Positions 62,644 to 64,000 of a stretch of DNA of 64,000 nucleotides are shown here, piece after piece. The position numbers and the translations under genes were made by a program. How positions within the stretch are numbered: the first letter of the stretch is position 1; every line of letters begins with the position of its first letter. This DNA is from CAYQUC01 sp964514215 (GTDB taxonomy: Bacteria; Pseudomonadota; Gammaproteobacteria; UBA6429; Thiohalophilaceae): assembly GCA_964514215.1 (NCBI GenBank), contig CAZEPW010000004.1, positions 46,249 through 110,248 on the forward strand. The letters run 5' to 3'. The notes below the pieces were generated by a model that did not search any database, was not told the DNA's origin, and worked only from the letters and a program-made list of their open reading frames with translations.

Positions 62644-63770
62644 CGACGATGAAACCAAAAGATAACAGTCTAGCGGGTATTAGCGTTGGCGAAACGGCAA
62701 TTAGTACTGTTGGTAAACAAGGTGTTGGATTAAGTTATCGCGGATACAGTATTGCCGATCTGGCGAACCATGCCAGTTTTGAAGAGGTGTGTTTTTTATT
62801 ACTCTACAAAATATTACCAACGGTTAAAGAATTAACGGATTTTTCTGTACGGCTGAAAAAATTAAGACCGTTACCCATTGAATTGCAGAAAATCTTAAAA
62901 TTACTCCCTAAAAATACTCATGCGATGGATGTGTTACGTAGCGGGGTTTCTTGTCTGGGCTGTCTTGAACCGGAATCTGAACATAATAATCAATTTCATA
63001 TTAGTGAGCGGTTGATTGCAATATTACCGTCGATTTTATTGTATTGGTATCATTTTCATTATAATAATATTGAGATAAATACAGAAATGGGTGCTGATGA
63101 AGATACCTTAGCCGGATATTTTTTAATGATGTTAACGCAGCAACCGGCTGACAAGTTTAATTGCACTATATTAACAACATCATTCATTCTTTATGCTGAG
63201 CATGAGTTTAATGCTTCAACGTTTGCCGCACGGGTTACAACATCAACATTGAGTGATATTTATTCTGCTGTGGTTGCGGGTATTGGAACTTTACGCGGTA
63301 AACTTCATGGTGGTGCGAATGAAGCAACGATGGAATTAATTGAACAATTTACTTCAGTTGCTCAAGCTGAAGCCGGCGTGAAACAGGCATTATTAAAAAA
63401 ACAATTAATTATGGGCTTTGGTCATCGTGTCTATAAAGATTCTGATCCACGTTCACCTATTATGAAACAATGTGCTAGTGATTTGGCGAGCAAGTTAGAA
63501 GATAAGCGTTATATTCCTATTTCTAAAAAAATTGAACAAATTATGTTGCAACAGAAAAATTTGTTTCCCAATTTGGATTTTTATTCCGCAACGGCTTATC
63601 ATTTAATGGGTATTCCAAATAGTTTATTCACACCACTTTTTGTGTGTTCTCGAATTACGGGCTGGTGTGCTCATATAATGGAACAACGCGAAAATAATAA
63701 ACTGATTCGACCCGATGCAGACTATATTGGACCAGCAAGTAAACCATGGAAAAAGTTGGATGAACGTTAG
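62640..63770 (+). CDS. prpC: 2-methylcitrate synthase
   Basis: A 376-residue type II-like citrate synthase family enzyme that condenses propionyl-CoA with oxaloacetate. Catalytic residues are His223 (KLHGGANEAT), His262 (MGFGHRVYKDSDPRSP) and Asp313 (NLDFYSATAYH). The N-terminal GISVGETAIST and LSYRGYSIADLA match the PrpC class rather than the 430-residue housekeeping citrate synthase. It overlaps the synthetase gene by four bases and complements prpB and prpD in the opposite operon. Confidence 0.91.
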   Translation: MTTMKPKDNSLAGISVGETAISTVGKQGVGLSYRGYSIADLANHASFEEVCFLLLYKILPTVKELTDFSVRLKKLRPLPIELQKILKLLPKNTHAMDVLRSGVSCLGCLEPESEHNNQFHISERLIAILPSILLYWYHFHYNNIEINTEMGADEDTLAGYFLMMLTQQPADKFNCTILTTSFILYAEHEFNASTFAARVTTSTLSDIYSAVVAGIGTLRGKLHGGANEATMELIEQFTSVAQAEAGVKQALLKKQLIMGFGHRVYKDSDPRSPIMKQCASDLASKLEDKRYIPISKKIEQIMLQQKNLFPNLDFYSATAYHLMGIPNSLFTPLFVCSRITGWCAHIMEQRENNKLIRPDADYIGPASKPWKKLDER

Positions 63771-64000
63771 GTTATAAATTTATATGAATATTGATTAGTG
63801 TAATAAAATTTTATATTCAATTTATCAGTCTTTGGCTAAGTCTTCTTTTTGTTTAAATATATTTTTTGCCCTATTTTTATAGTTTCGTTATAGCTACATT
63901 TATCGTATTAATTTCAACTTATTAACAATGTGATTATGGTCACCTTTAAAGTGAGGATATGGAATCGGTATGACCAAATAAAGGCCGTCTGCCGCAGGAC
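63771..64000. other. Right-edge spacer
   Basis: After prpC there is no clear terminator or gene. A frame beginning at ATG 63936 stays open to the edge for about 21 codons (ending KAVCRR), and it could be the start of a gene continuing outside, but it is too short to judge. Confidence 0.4.

Noticed and set aside
63936..64000. Open frame running off the right edge as a new gene
   Set aside because: Only about 21 codons are visible with no recognisable motif; noted only under the right-edge spacer.
1..64000. CRISPR arrays, tRNA or rRNA genes, insertion sequences, prophage
   Set aside because: No regularly spaced repeats, RNA-gene signatures, transposases or phage structural genes were seen in the window.

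Overview
The window reads as one chromosomal stretch of an AT-rich gammaproteobacterium. The reasons are the gene families: sucA-sucB-lpd, a yfhM-pbpC pair, rmuC, lgt, yheS, and the small families YehS (DUF1456), DUF3622, YajD and YeiP/EfpL, which are typical of that class. A-rich codons and AT-rich spacers run throughout. I see no rRNA, tRNA, CRISPR array, insertion sequence or phage gene. The genus cannot be fixed by eye.

Layout. 0-6.6 kb: the end of an unrecognised protein, a terminator, then sucA-sucB-lpd (2-oxoglutarate dehydrogenase). 6.7-17.3 kb: a DUF3592 membrane protein, a giant lipid-anchored alpha-2-macroglobulin overlapping pbpC, and a string of small conserved genes. 17.7-37 kb: housekeeping and maintenance genes, namely a metallophosphoesterase, a TetR-hydrolase pair with a very clear promoter/operator, rmuC, ylqF-lgt-double thioredoxin, FMN reductase-MazG-mutarotase, an exonuclease, yajD, efpL, an SLC13 transporter, yheS and a DUF4153 protein. 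37-43 kb: a lipoprotein, two small genes, and a compact minus-strand cluster of a DyP-type peroxidase, two mutually related proteins of unknown function and a cytochrome P450.

43.5-63.8 kb is an amino-acid catabolism island. A branched-chain 2-oxoacid dehydrogenase operon (E1alpha, E1beta, E2) comes first. The minus-strand operon hppD-hmgA-fahA-maiA-prpB-prpD takes 4-hydroxyphenylpyruvate to fumarate plus acetoacetate and carries two of the methylcitrate-cycle genes. Facing it across a 208-bp divergent region is a plus-strand run: a predicted haem-oxygenase-like diiron protein, isovaleryl-CoA dehydrogenase, thiolase, methylcrotonyl-CoA carboxylase beta, an enoyl-CoA hydratase, HMG-CoA lyase, an SDR dehydrogenase, acetoacetyl-CoA synthetase and 2-methylcitrate synthase. 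Leucine and tyrosine both yield acetoacetate, which the synthetase and thiolase turn into acetyl-CoA. Isoleucine and valine yield propionyl-CoA, which PrpC/PrpD/PrpB turn into pyruvate and succinate. The biotin subunit of methylcrotonyl-CoA carboxylase (liuD) is absent from its usual place.

The most novel-looking items are the DyP/two-unknowns/P450 cluster (38.8-43.1 kb) and the diiron-like protein placed 1 bp upstream of isovaleryl-CoA dehydrogenase (53.2-54.1 kb).
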